In this document: piece after piece, positions 14,176 through 21,273 of the stretch
How positions within the stretch are numbered: the first letter of the stretch is position 1
How the letters are laid out: each line of letters begins with the position of its first letter
DNA from: a virus
DNA: 50,845 nucleotides
Direction: 5' to 3' (one strand)
Virus record (IMG/VR): IMGVR_UViG_3300036854_000028
Span: 1 to 50,845 of that record
Notes under the pieces: model-generated
Told to the model about the DNA's origin: nothing
What the model saw: the letters and a program-made list of their open reading frames with translations, nothing else
The model's database searches: none
Made by a program: the position numbers and the translations under genes

Positions 14176-14414
14176 CCAAGAAACCCAACCAGCCGGCCGG
14201 CCCGAACTCCCCCGGGCCCGGGCCGAAGCCGCCGCCCCCGTCGCGGCCAGCGCCGACCCGGCCGACGCCCCCGGGGCCGACCCCGCCAGGCCCGGCGCCG
14301 GTGAAGACACTGCTGCCCGGCCCGTACGTAGGCCGCCACCGCGCACACCACGCCGAACCGACCCCGCTCTACTTCGCCACCCTCGTCGACCTCGCCGCCG
14401 CTGATCCCCGATGA
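14172..14414 (+). CDS. Proline-rich small protein
   Basis: GTG 14172 in a GTGA overlap gives 80 residues. Residues 1-45 are mostly Pro with Lys/Arg/Gly (PPPPSRPAPTRPTPPGPTPP), followed by a short folded-looking end (TPLYFATLVDLAAAD). No membrane segment. Function unknown. Confidence 0.4.
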   Translation: MTKKPNQPAGPNSPGPGPKPPPPSRPAPTRPTPPGPTPPGPAPVKTLLPGPYVGRHRAHHAEPTPLYFATLVDLAAADPR

Positions 14415-14650
14415 CCTCACCCACGTCCCGCGCGGTGCGCCCCGGCAGGGGCGGCGGCGAGCGCACGCCGGGACACGGCCGCCCCGGGCGCTTCCCCCCG
14501 GCCCGGGGCGGCCACCAGACGGCTGCCGGCTCATGGAGTCGCCGGCAGATGGACACCGCTGGTGTCCAGCCCGGCCGGCCCGATCGGGAAGCGGGCCGGC
14601 CGGGTAACCCCCCAACCCCCAACCCCCAGGAGATGTCGTGCCGAACCTGA
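14411..14650 (+). CDS. Doubtful ORF covering the stem-loop array
   Basis: ATG 14411 overlaps the previous stop (ATGA), which favours translation. The 79-residue product is featureless, rich in Gly/Pro/Arg, and the DNA consists largely of five perfect inverted repeats (14438-14604) and C-rich repeats. The RNA or DNA structure is probably what is selected, and the frame may be open only because the region is GC-rich. Confidence 0.3.
   Translation: MTSPTSRAVRPGRGGGERTPGHGRPGRFPPARGGHQTAAGSWSRRQMDTAGVQPGRPDREAGRPGNPPTPNPQEMSCRT
14438..14604. other. Array of five consecutive perfect stem-loops
   Basis: Five non-overlapping perfect inverted repeats: 14438-14453 (6-bp stem, 4-base loop), 14477-14513 (12-bp stem GGCCGCCCCGGG), 14524-14547 (7 bp, TGCCGGC), 14551-14567 (7 bp, GGACACC, 3-base loop) and 14570-14604 (13-bp stem CCCGGCCGGCCCG). 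They run almost end to end, before the gene at 14638. This may be a structured RNA, a terminator cluster, or a replication or nicking origin; the sequence does not decide. Confidence 0.6.
14606..14628 (+). repeat. AACCCCC tandem repeat
   Basis: AACCCCCC, AACCCCC and AACCCCC follow one another directly after the last stem-loop and before the ribosome site of the gene at 14638. The complementary strand has three runs of five or six G separated by TT, so G-quadruplex-like structure is possible. Confidence 0.55.
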
Positions 14651-15378
14651 TCGACCTGGATGCCCTCCAGCTCGCCAAGGGCGCCCACCCCGATGGGCCG
14701 CCCCCCGGCGACCCGAACTGCGAGATGTGCCTCTTCGAGGCGTACAACGCCCTCCTCGCGTTCTGCGGCCAGCGCGAGATCGACGAGCTGACCGACGAAT
14801 GTCCCGACGACGTGTCGCCCATCCTGCACCGCATGGGCGTCTACTTGAACGACCTGCTGCCCGACGATGTGCGCCAGCACATGAAGCAGTACCTGCCCGA
14901 CCCCATCACCGGCCGTTCCCTCCTGTCCGGCACCCGCGACGACGGCCTCGACGAGCAGCGGCAGTGGATGGCCGCCGACTGGACCGTCCAGTACGCCCTG
15001 CCGCGCTGGCTCGACGCCACCGGCCACGCCGAGCACGCGGCGCGGCTGCGCGTACTCGCCCCGATCACCGACCCGGCGTCTCTCGACGCGGCGTGGCCAG
15101 TGGTGCTCGCGGTCCGCGAGCAGATGTGGAGGCTGCGCCAGTCGCGGCTGGCCGAACTGCGCGCGACGTACCGGGCTGCCGGTGCCGTTGCCGGTGCCGT
15201 TGCCGCTGCCGGTGCCGGTGCCGGTGCCGGTGCCGGTGCCGGTGCCGCGTACAACGCGACCTACTACAAGGTCTACCACGCGGTGCGGCTGCAGATCGAG
15301 GCCAGGTACGCGCCGGTGAGCGCCGAGCTCCAAGGCTCGGCGCTCGGCTTGTACCACCGCATGATCCGCCCCGCCTGA
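14638..15378 (+). CDS. Conserved actinophage protein with Gly-Ala repeat
   Basis: GTG 14638 behind CAGGAG gives 246 residues. The first 110 residues, with EMCLFEAYNALLAF, CPDDVSPILHRMG and LPDDVRQHMKQYLPDP, resemble a family common in actinobacteria and their phages (Cys-containing helical domain, no assigned function). Residues about 180-204 are a pure Ala/Gly/Val stretch encoded by a hexanucleotide repeat. The last 40 residues are helical. Role unknown; its early position suggests takeover or replication support. Confidence 0.6.
   Translation: MPNLIDLDALQLAKGAHPDGPPPGDPNCEMCLFEAYNALLAFCGQREIDELTDECPDDVSPILHRMGVYLNDLLPDDVRQHMKQYLPDPITGRSLLSGTRDDGLDEQRQWMAADWTVQYALPRWLDATGHAEHAARLRVLAPITDPASLDAAWPVVLAVREQMWRLRQSRLAELRATYRAAGAVAGAVAAAGAGAGAGAGAGAAYNATYYKVYHAVRLQIEARYAPVSAELQGSALGLYHRMIRPA
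15181..15246 (+). repeat. GGTGCC hexanucleotide repeat inside a gene
   Basis: Eleven hexamers: GGTGCC, GTTGCC, GGTGCC, GTTGCC, GCTGCC, then six GGTGCC in a row, encoding Gly-Ala, Val-Ala and Ala-Ala dipeptides. The unit is two codons, so copy-number change by slippage keeps the frame. Confidence 0.9.
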
Positions 15379-15391
15379 CCCCGCACAGCAA

Positions 15392-15423
15392 CGTGGGGCT
15401 GGGCCCACACGCCCAGCCCCACG
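15392..15423 (+). terminator. Perfect 13-bp stem-loop before a ribosome site
   Basis: CGTGGGGCTGGGC (15392-15404) pairs with GCCCAGCCCCACG (15411-15423) around a 6-base loop. It lies between the genes ending at 15378 and starting at 15438 and is followed at once by GAGAAGGAG. It can act as a terminator or attenuator, or protect the downstream message. Confidence 0.6.
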
Positions 15424-15437
15424 AGAAGGAGACTGCC

Positions 15438-15818
15438 ATGACGATCGTACCGAACACCACCGACGTGACCGAGCCGGACCCGAAGTCGCCCCGCCAAGTC
15501 CTCGCGGCGATCGCGCTCGCTGAGTTGCCGATGCCGCACCAGATCATCTTGTGGGCTCCCGGCGAGGTGTCCAAGGAGCCGTGCATGAAGCTGGACTTCC
15601 GGACCATGGCGGAAGGCGAACAGTGGCTCACCGCGCACGGCGGGACGCCGAGCCGTCGATGGAGCGACGGCTCGAAGCGGTACCACCTCGACCACGACGG
15701 CGGCTCTATCCTGTGGCTGGGCTGGCGGCTGCACTGCCACGCGAGCGAGGCCCTGTCGCCCGAGCCGGCCCCGCTGGATGACGAGACCCGCGAGCAACTG
15801 CGGGCGGTGGCGTCATGA
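15438..15818 (+). CDS. Hypothetical early protein
   Basis: ATG 15438 with AAGGAG upstream gives 126 residues. The central part (MKLDFRTMAEGEQWL; SKRYHLDHDGGSILWLGWRL) is mixed alpha/beta with a Trp-rich strand. No catalytic motif is evident. It starts a run of genes joined by ATGA/GTGA overlaps that continues to 18374, so all are probably translated from one message. Confidence 0.55.
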   Translation: MTIVPNTTDVTEPDPKSPRQVLAAIALAELPMPHQIILWAPGEVSKEPCMKLDFRTMAEGEQWLTAHGGTPSRRWSDGSKRYHLDHDGGSILWLGWRLHCHASEALSPEPAPLDDETREQLRAVAS

Positions 15819-16006
15819 GCGACCTGTACCGGCTGTGGTGGCACACCGACCGCGGGCTCGGGCACACGGATCCCCTGTCGTGGGAGCAGGCCCACCGGCG
15901 CTACGACGAGCTGATGCACGGGCCGTGCGTGTACCACCGGCCGGTGCATCTGGTCACCGACGAGCAGTTCCTGCGCGCGTACGCCGAGGCGGTGCTGGCC
16001 GGATGA
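15815..16006 (+). CDS. Small hypothetical protein
   Basis: ATG 15815 (ATGA overlap) gives 63 residues, starting YRLWWHTDRGLGHTDPLSW and ending in a short helix. It is soluble and Trp/His-rich. Nothing identifies its function. Confidence 0.5.
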   Translation: MSDLYRLWWHTDRGLGHTDPLSWEQAHRRYDELMHGPCVYHRPVHLVTDEQFLRAYAEAVLAG

Positions 16007-16317
16007 TGTCGACGACTGACCCGTGGTGCCTGGCCCTCGCGGTGGAGCGGATGGCGGCCCGGTACGGCGCGGCCTGCCTCGACTTCGGGCTGGCCGAGCG
16101 CGGCAGCCGCGAGGAAGACGCGGCTCGGCGCGCCATGTACCGCCGCTTCCGGGCGTTGTGCCGCCTCACCGCCGGAGCGCTGGAGGAGCACCAGCAAGCG
16201 ACCCGACCGCTGCGGGTGGCCGCACTGTTCGAGGAGCCCCGGGCCGAGGCCGCGGTGGCCGGAGTGGAGCTGACCCCCGTGTCGTGGGGCCGCACCCCGG
16301 TCGGAGGGGCCACGTGA
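16003..16317 (+). CDS. Small helical hypothetical protein
   Basis: ATG 16003 overlaps the previous stop and gives 104 residues (ATG 16006 is an equal alternative). It is helical, Ala/Arg/Glu-rich, with two Cys in the helices. No motif recognised. Confidence 0.5.
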   Translation: MMSTTDPWCLALAVERMAARYGAACLDFGLAERGSREEDAARRAMYRRFRALCRLTAGALEEHQQATRPLRVAALFEEPRAEAAVAGVELTPVSWGRTPVGGAT

Positions 16318-16532
16318 GCCGCGCCGACCACGTAGCGTGGCGCTACCGGCATGGCGGCCGGGTACGCCATGCACTGATCGACGCCCATGACCACGAGGCC
16401 CTCTGCGGCACCTTCGTCCTCGACCCGGCCTGGTGGTACGGCACCGGCAGCCAGGACGAGCACGCGCGCTGCGCGGTGCTACCGGCGTGCCGGATCTGCG
16501 TCCGCAGGCTCGGGATCGAGGCGACGTCGTGA
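16314..16532 (+). CDS. Small Cys/His hypothetical protein
   Basis: GTG 16314 in a GTGA overlap gives 72 residues. His residues in HALIDAHDHEALCGTF and Cys in ARCAVLPACRICVRRLG could bind a metal. The pattern of a substrate-like first half and a CxxC end is frequent in small actinophage proteins of unknown role. Confidence 0.5.
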   Translation: MSRADHVAWRYRHGGRVRHALIDAHDHEALCGTFVLDPAWWYGTGSQDEHARCAVLPACRICVRRLGIEATS

Positions 16533-16738
16533 CCGTCGCGCAGCTCGCCGTCATCGCCATCGTCTACGCCTCGGTCCGGGTCGCCGGGTGGGGCATCGCC
16601 GTCCTGCGGCGGCGTGCGCGGCGCCCAGATCCGGTCGACGCGCACGCCGCTACCGCCCCCGTCGACCCGCTCACCCAACAAGACGTCCACCGATACCTCG
16701 CCGACATCCAGCGCTATCTACAGGAGCACGCCGAATGA
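16529..16738 (+). CDS. Small N-terminally anchored membrane protein
   Basis: GTG 16529 in a GTGA overlap gives 69 residues. One hydrophobic segment is at residues 3-25 (AQLAVIAIVYASVRVAGWGI), followed by an Arg cluster and a soluble helical tail. Function unknown. Confidence 0.5.
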   Translation: MTVAQLAVIAIVYASVRVAGWGIAVLRRRARRPDPVDAHAATAPVDPLTQQDVHRYLADIQRYLQEHAE

Positions 16739-17283
16739 TCCTCGTCCCGCTCGCCCTCGCCCTACTGGCCGCCGTTCTGGCCGCGGCAACGGTGTCGCTG
16801 CTGGCCCGCCGCCGCCAGCGTGAGGCCGAGCAGCAGGAGCCCGTCCATCCGGTACCGCCGATTGCCGAGCGCCGGCGTGTGCTGCTGCGGCTGGTGCGCC
16901 GGTTGGTCCAGCGTCGCCGCGACACATCGCGCGACACATCGTGGGCAGGCGCCACCGAGCACTGGTCACCGGCTGCGGAGATCGGCGACCAGGACCTCAC
17001 CGCGGAGCTGGTCACGCCGGCCGAGCAGCGGGCGGCCGACCACGCCGCCCTCGATCCGCTCGGCGACGCCACCCGCGAGTTCGGCGACGCCGTCTGGCAG
17101 GCCATCGACCACTTCCTCCGCGACGACCCGGCGGCGGCGCTGAGGGTGCGCTCGGGAGCGGACCAGACGGCCGAATGGACCGCGGCCGAAGTCGCTGATC
17201 TGCGGGCCGCGCTCGACGACGACGAGCTGGCGGCATGGATGGACCAGCTGGAGACGGTACGACCGGTCGGAGGTGCGCGGTGA
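16735..17283 (+). CDS. Membrane-anchored hypothetical protein
   Basis: ATG 16735 in an ATGA overlap gives 182 residues. The N-terminus is a membrane anchor (ILVPLALALLAAVLAAATV) followed by a very basic stretch with LRLVRRLVQRRRD and an acidic, helical C-terminal domain. No family is recognised. It sits among other anchored small proteins and could form part of a membrane complex with them. Confidence 0.5.
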   Translation: MILVPLALALLAAVLAAATVSLLARRRQREAEQQEPVHPVPPIAERRRVLLRLVRRLVQRRRDTSRDTSWAGATEHWSPAAEIGDQDLTAELVTPAEQRAADHAALDPLGDATREFGDAVWQAIDHFLRDDPAAALRVRSGADQTAEWTAAEVADLRAALDDDELAAWMDQLETVRPVGGAR

Positions 17284-17453
17284 GCCAGGACATGCAGCCG
17301 AAGGTGTACCACGAGGTGACCGTGGCCGGTCGCACCCGCCGCTGGACTGGCTGGCGGGCCCTGGCCGTCGCATACGGGCCGGTCGCTATGTTCGCGTTCA
17401 TGCTCGGCGTCCTCGTCGGCACGCTGCTCGCGCTGATCGGCGGTGCGTGGTGA
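17280..17453 (+). CDS. Small C-terminally anchored membrane protein
   Basis: GTG 17280 gives 57 residues: a polar, basic start and one hydrophobic segment (PVAMFAFMLGVLVGTLLALI) at the end. It is coupled on both sides by GTGA overlaps. Function unknown. Confidence 0.5.
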   Translation: MSQDMQPKVYHEVTVAGRTRRWTGWRALAVAYGPVAMFAFMLGVLVGTLLALIGGAW

Positions 17454-17755
17454 CCACGACGATCGCCGAGCGGGTCGCCGCCGGAGCCGCGTGGCTCGAC
17501 GAGCACCGGCCCGGCTGGGATCAGCGGATCGACCTGGAGACGCTGGACCTCGGCGACCCCTGTCACTGCGTGCTCGGGCAGGAGTACGGCAACTACGGCG
17601 ACTCGCCGGAAGAGATTCGCTGGGAACGCAGGCCGGCCGGTGAGGACGTGTGGGTCGCGCCGCTGTTCGGCTTCCACGAATGGAACGAGCGCAACTACGA
17701 CGTCCTGACCGCCGAGTGGCGCCGGCTCATCGAGGAGCGGAGGGCCGCACGGTGA
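17450..17755 (+). CDS. Hypothetical soluble protein
   Basis: GTG 17450 gives 101 residues. CHCVLGQEYGNYGDS and a conserved-looking acidic/aromatic middle (PLFGFHEWNERNYDVL) suggest a compact fold; similar short proteins with a CxC-VLGQ motif are common in actinophages. Function unknown. Confidence 0.5.
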   Translation: MTTTIAERVAAGAAWLDEHRPGWDQRIDLETLDLGDPCHCVLGQEYGNYGDSPEEIRWERRPAGEDVWVAPLFGFHEWNERNYDVLTAEWRRLIEERRAAR

Positions 17756-17943
17756 TCGTGCCCGCCACGCAGATCGCCGCCACCATCGACGAGCGCCAGC
17801 CCCCCGGGACCCGCTATCCGCGGTTCGGCAGCTACCTGGGTGACCGGGCCGCGTACCTGCGCGCCGAGTCGCAGGCGATCGAGGCCGACATGCAGCGCCT
17901 CGTCGGCACCCTCCGCGCGGCCCGGATCGGAGTCGGGCAGTGA
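17752..17943 (+). CDS. Small hypothetical protein
   Basis: GTG 17752 gives 63 residues, with a Pro/Arg-rich middle (PPGTRYPRFGSYLGDRAAYL) and a helical end. It is tightly coupled to its neighbours. No motif. Confidence 0.45.
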   Translation: MIVPATQIAATIDERQPPGTRYPRFGSYLGDRAAYLRAESQAIEADMQRLVGTLRAARIGVGQ

Positions 17944-18374
17944 CCGGCGTCGTCCCGGCCGAGCAGATTCTCGCCGACATCGACACGCGTGGGGGGGAAA
18001 CACCCCGCGCCGTCCATCCCGTCGTCCGCGATCTGACACTGATCCGTAGGCGGCAAGGCCGTTCGCAGAGCGGAGTCAGCCGTGACGCCGACCTGTCTCA
18101 GCAGTCGATCTGCCGTTGGGAGATGGGAGACGTCGTACCGCGACTGGACAACCTCGCCGCGTGGGCCGGCGCACTTGGGTACGACCTTGTGCTCCGGCAG
18201 CGTGTCGTGGTCCCCGATCCGGATGTCGTAACCCCCGCGCAAGGTAACCGCGTCACGGACGACATGGGCCGCTACGGCGTTGACGCGGTACTCGCGGGCC
18301 GCGTCGGGCGTACCGCCGACGCGTTCGAGACGCCAGCCGAGATCGCCGCACACGACCGGAGGTTGGACGCATGA
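17940..18374 (+). CDS. XRE-type HTH regulator in the early operon
   Basis: GTG 17940 gives 144 residues. Residues about 30-85 form a lambda-repressor-like HTH: LIRRRQGRSQSGVSRDADLS, then QQSICRWEMGDVVPRLDNL. The C-terminal 60 residues are unlike known partners, with an EIAAHDRRLDA end. It is the last of the coupled small genes before the recombination genes and may tune early transcription. Confidence 0.65.
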   Translation: MTGVVPAEQILADIDTRGGETPRAVHPVVRDLTLIRRRQGRSQSGVSRDADLSQQSICRWEMGDVVPRLDNLAAWAGALGYDLVLRQRVVVPDPDVVTPAQGNRVTDDMGRYGVDAVLAGRVGRTADAFETPAEIAAHDRRLDA

Positions 18375-19366
18375 CCGCGCCCGCCGTCACCCGCCGCGTC
18401 ACCCCGACCGCATACCGGGTCCTCCCCGCCGATGCTGACCGCGACCTGTGGCTCGCCCGCCGCCGCGCCGGGATCGGCTCCTCCGACGTCGCCGCGATCC
18501 TCGGGCTATCGGGGCAGCGCACGCCCGTGCACGTGTGGCGAGACAAGCGGGGCGAGATGGTCGACGAGCAGACCGAGCCCATGCTGTGGGGCACGCTGCT
18601 CGAAGATACCGTCGCCCGCGAGTGGGCCCGACGCAACCGCTCCGTCATCCAACGCGTCGGGCTGGTCGCGAACATCGAGCACCCATGGCGACTGGCTACC
18701 CTCGACCGGCGCGTCGCCGAGTGCCCACTGAACCGAGCCGCCCGCGAAGCGTGCGCGCTGGAGATCAAGTGCCGCAATGCGTTCACCACGCACCGCTGGC
18801 GCTCCGACGTTCCCGACGACGTCCTCGCCCAGGTCGCCTGGCAACTGGCCGTCACTGGCTACGAGCACATCCACGTCGGGGTACTCATCGGTGGCAACGA
18901 CTACCGGCAGACCGTCGTGCGGCGCGACGTCGATGTCGAGCGGTACATCCTCGCCGAGGTCGACCGGTTCCGCACCGACCATGTGCTCGCCGACGTCGAA
19001 CCGCCCTGGGATCTGACGAAGGCCGCCGCGCTGGTCGAGCTGGACAACCTGATGCACCCGGACCGGGTCGGTGAGATCGACGTCGTCGAGATCGGCGAAG
19101 TGCTGGAGTACGCGGCGGCGTCCGCCGCGAAGGGCGCCGCCGAGCGGCGCCTGAAGGCCGCCCGCGCCGAGCTGGCCCGGCTGGCCGCTGGTCGTCGCGT
19201 CGTCACGTTCGGCGGCGAGCTGGCGTACGAATTCGCTCCGGTCGCGAAGGCCACGCCGGACCTCGACGCGCTCGCCGAGCGGTGGCCCGACGCGTACGCC
19301 GACTGCGTGATCGACAAGCACCACCACCAGATCCGTCTCAACCCGGCACTACGGCAGGGAGCCTGA
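18371..19366 (+). CDS. YqaJ-type phage exonuclease (lambda Exo-like)
   Basis: This 331-residue protein starts at ATG 18371 in an ATGA overlap. It carries the YqaJ nuclease set: GIGSSDVAAILG at 34-45, GTLLEDTVAREW at 74-85 (Glu78), TLDRR with Asp112, ALEIKCR with Glu131 and Lys133, and QVAWQL with Gln154/Gln158. The C-terminal 110 residues are helical. Such enzymes resect double-stranded ends 5' to 3' to give a single strand for the annealing protein encoded just downstream at 19565, forming a two-part recombination system like Exo/Beta. Confidence 0.85.
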   Translation: MTAPAVTRRVTPTAYRVLPADADRDLWLARRRAGIGSSDVAAILGLSGQRTPVHVWRDKRGEMVDEQTEPMLWGTLLEDTVAREWARRNRSVIQRVGLVANIEHPWRLATLDRRVAECPLNRAAREACALEIKCRNAFTTHRWRSDVPDDVLAQVAWQLAVTGYEHIHVGVLIGGNDYRQTVVRRDVDVERYILAEVDRFRTDHVLADVEPPWDLTKAAALVELDNLMHPDRVGEIDVVEIGEVLEYAAASAAKGAAERRLKAARAELARLAAGRRVVTFGGELAYEFAPVAKATPDLDALAERWPDAYADCVIDKHHHQIRLNPALRQGA

Positions 19367-19368
19367 AG

Positions 19369-19575
19369 ATGACCGAACCGACACCGCGTCGCCGCCAGAT
19401 CTCCTGGGCGGACGTGCCTGCCCTGCTCCCACCCGACCCGGGACAGGTCGAACTGCTCGGCCTGGGTGTGCTCGTCGCCGTACTGGAGCGCATGTCGAGC
19501 GCCGAACGGCGCCGCGCGCTGGTGTACCTGGCTGACCGCTATGGCGAGAAGGCGGCGGCCAGCGATGACCAGTAG
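19369..19575 (+). CDS. Small hypothetical protein between Exo and ERF
   Basis: ATG 19369 gives 68 residues and lies 2 bases after the exonuclease stop. It is helical (LGVLVAVLERMSSAERRRAL) with an acidic end, and overlaps the ERF gene by 11 bases. Its place suggests a recombination accessory role; no motif proves it. Confidence 0.5.
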   Translation: MTEPTPRRRQISWADVPALLPPDPGQVELLGLGVLVAVLERMSSAERRRALVYLADRYGEKAAASDDQ

Positions 19576-20332
19576 CCTTCGCCAGCGCGCTACGGCCGCC
19601 GCCAACGGCCAGCCTGCCATCGTCGCACCGAGCACCGACGGTTCGCCCGAACCCGAGCTTGCTCCATACCCCGACGTACCTGAGGCGACCGGCGACCCGG
19701 ACATGGTGTCGGTGTTCGTCGCCTGGAACCGGGTCATGCGCGACGTCGCCGGCATCGCTAAGTCCGAGAAGACGGAAACCGGCACCCGGTACAACTTTCG
19801 GGGCGTTGACCGTGTGGTCAACGCGTTCGGGCCGTCGGTGCGACGCCACGGCATCATCGTGGTACCCGTCAGGGTCACCCCCGCGCACCGGGACGCGAAG
19901 TCGACCAACGACAAGAACATGCGCGAAACGACCACGGTCGTCGACTGGCGCGTGTACGGGCCGTGCGGCGACTACTTCGACGGGCAGACGGAGGGCGAGT
20001 CCCTGGACGTGTCCGACAAGGGCACCGCGAAGGCCCAGTCGATCGCCGAGCGGGTGTTCCTGCTCATCACCGGCATGGTGCCCACCGATGAGCCCGAGCC
20101 GGACAAGACGGTGCATGAGCGCGGTGAGCAGCCCGCGCCGAACCCGGCCGCGTACCGCGACGAGATGACCGACCCGCGTACGTCGCTGGGTCGGCTGCGG
20201 CAGATCCGCACGGAGATCGTTCAGCATCGAATGGCCGGGGTGGTGCAGACCAACGAGGTCGGCGACGAGGAGGGGCTGCTGGCCATGTGCGACCGGATCG
20301 GCCGGGAGCGTCGGGCGGGTGGCGAGCCGTGA
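19565..20332 (+). CDS. ERF-family single-strand annealing protein
   Basis: ATG 19565 gives 255 residues. Residues about 46-175 contain the ERF core: FVAWNRVMRDVAGIAKSEK, YNFRGVDRVVNAFGPSVRRH (76-95), then strands with GIIVVPVRV, and a Ser/Lys-rich loop DVSDKGTAKAQSIAERVFLL. ERF proteins form rings that anneal complementary single strands during phage recombination and genome circularisation. The YqaJ exonuclease upstream is its natural partner. Confidence 0.88.
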   Translation: MTSSLRQRATAAANGQPAIVAPSTDGSPEPELAPYPDVPEATGDPDMVSVFVAWNRVMRDVAGIAKSEKTETGTRYNFRGVDRVVNAFGPSVRRHGIIVVPVRVTPAHRDAKSTNDKNMRETTTVVDWRVYGPCGDYFDGQTEGESLDVSDKGTAKAQSIAERVFLLITGMVPTDEPEPDKTVHERGEQPAPNPAAYRDEMTDPRTSLGRLRQIRTEIVQHRMAGVVQTNEVGDEEGLLAMCDRIGRERRAGGEP

Positions 20333-20538
20333 TGGCCACCTGGATCTGCATGGACTGTGGCATGTACGACCCGTACGACGGCGACGGGGACGGCATCGGG
20401 TCGTGTGACTGTCCTCGCTGCGAGTGGTGCGGCGGCCCGCCGGGTATGGGCTGCTGCCCCGAGGACGAGCTGCCGGACTGGCCCGACGACGTGATCGTGC
20501 CCGTGGTCACCGAGACGGCCGACGTGCGGTGGCTGTGA
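20332..20538 (+). CDS. Small zinc-binding-like protein
   Basis: ATG 20332 (TGATG overlap) gives 68 residues. Cys pairs in WICMDCGMYD and CDCPRCEWCGG with later GCCPEDE suggest one or two zinc knuckles; the C-terminal third is acidic. Function unknown. Confidence 0.5.
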   Translation: MATWICMDCGMYDPYDGDGDGIGSCDCPRCEWCGGPPGMGCCPEDELPDWPDDVIVPVVTETADVRWL

Positions 20539-20672
20539 TGCCCCGCTGCCGCTGCACGCACCTGGAGACAGTCCACACGATCGGTACCCGCGCCGGCGTG
20601 AAGGTCCGCACCGCTTGCACGGCCGCTGACCCGCGGCCGTGCCGCTGCCCACGCTACGAGGAGGCGCCGTGA
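20538..20672 (+). CDS. Tiny Cys-rich protein
   Basis: ATG 20538 (TGATG overlap) gives 44 residues. It is Cys/Arg-rich (MPRCRCTHLETVHTIG; PRPCRCPRYEEAP). CxCxH spacing resembles the small HGTxxxYxxGCRCxxC-type proteins of actinophages. Function unknown. Confidence 0.45.
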   Translation: MPRCRCTHLETVHTIGTRAGVKVRTACTAADPRPCRCPRYEEAP

Positions 20673-21037
20673 GGACCAGTTGGTCGAGGAGAACAGGGTC
20701 CGTTCTGGCCTGCTCCGCGTACGGCCTGGACTCCGGACGCGAGATCGACTGGCGGCAAGAAGCCGAGTGCGGATCGGGCTGGTGGGACCCGGACTGGTGG
20801 TCCTCCACGTCTGGGCTCCGGCAGGCGCAGGCCCGCTGGATCTGCCAGCACCTGTGCCCGGTCCTCGCCGAGTGCCTGCCCTGGGCGCAGGAAGACCCGC
20901 TGCGCGTCGGGGGAACGGTCGCCGGGGGTGTGCTGTGGACACTGCGCAACGGCCGCTCCCGCTTGGCCATGACCCAGCCGCGTTCGGTCCGCCCGGACGG
21001 GGTGGATGCGCGGGTCGCGGCGAGGAGCGCGCGGTGA
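20669..21037 (+). CDS. WhiB-like iron-sulfur regulator
   Basis: GTG 20669 gives 122 residues. Four Cys fit a WhiB cluster: Cys34 in EAECGSGWWDPD, then Cys59, Cys63 and Cys69 in ICQHLCPVLAECLPWA, followed by GGTVAGGVLW and a basic end. The family usually has Cys-x2-Cys; here it is Cys-x3-Cys. WhiB proteins bind a [4Fe-4S] cluster and sigma region 4 and regulate transcription; phage members can change host gene expression. Confidence 0.75.
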   Translation: MRTSWSRRTGSVLACSAYGLDSGREIDWRQEAECGSGWWDPDWWSSTSGLRQAQARWICQHLCPVLAECLPWAQEDPLRVGGTVAGGVLWTLRNGRSRLAMTQPRSVRPDGVDARVAARSAR

Positions 21038-21273
21038 GCCGGCCACCCGCGCACCGCCGCCGGCGCGACCCGTTCGCCCGGACGCAGCTGGCCCCACGCG
21101 TCGCGCCGCGCACCCACCCGTTCGCGGCCGGCGGCGAGCGGGACTGGCGTGACCAGCCGAGCTGCGCCGAGTGCGGCCTGCCGAAGGACAACCGAGTGCA
21201 CACCATGCCCGACAACCCGGCCGCCGAGGAAGAAGCACGGCGGTACGGGGACCGAGAAGAAGGAGAGCAGTGA
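21034..21273 (+). CDS. Small basic protein with CxxC
   Basis: GTG 21034 gives 79 residues: an Arg/Pro-rich start (PPAHRRRRDPFART), one CxxC pair in SCAECGLPKDNRVH and an acidic end. The CAECGLPKxNxxH pattern recalls zinc-knuckle proteins that are common in actinophages. Function unknown. Confidence 0.5.
   Translation: MSRPPAHRRRRDPFARTQLAPRVAPRTHPFAAGGERDWRDQPSCAECGLPKDNRVHTMPDNPAAEEEARRYGDREEGEQ

Noticed and set aside
12553-15408. Very long leftward open frame (951 codons)
   Set aside because: Only the first part of it in the leftward sense of the repressor (13044-12553) has HTH features and a promoter. The rest is the complement of rightward coupled genes and has low-complexity Arg/Gly/Pro content, as usual for shadows in GC-rich DNA.
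15389-15949. Leftward frames opposite the genes at 14638-15818
   Set aside because: They depend on the complement of the GGTGCC repeat and GC-rich genes, have Arg/His dipeptide runs and no ribosome sites.
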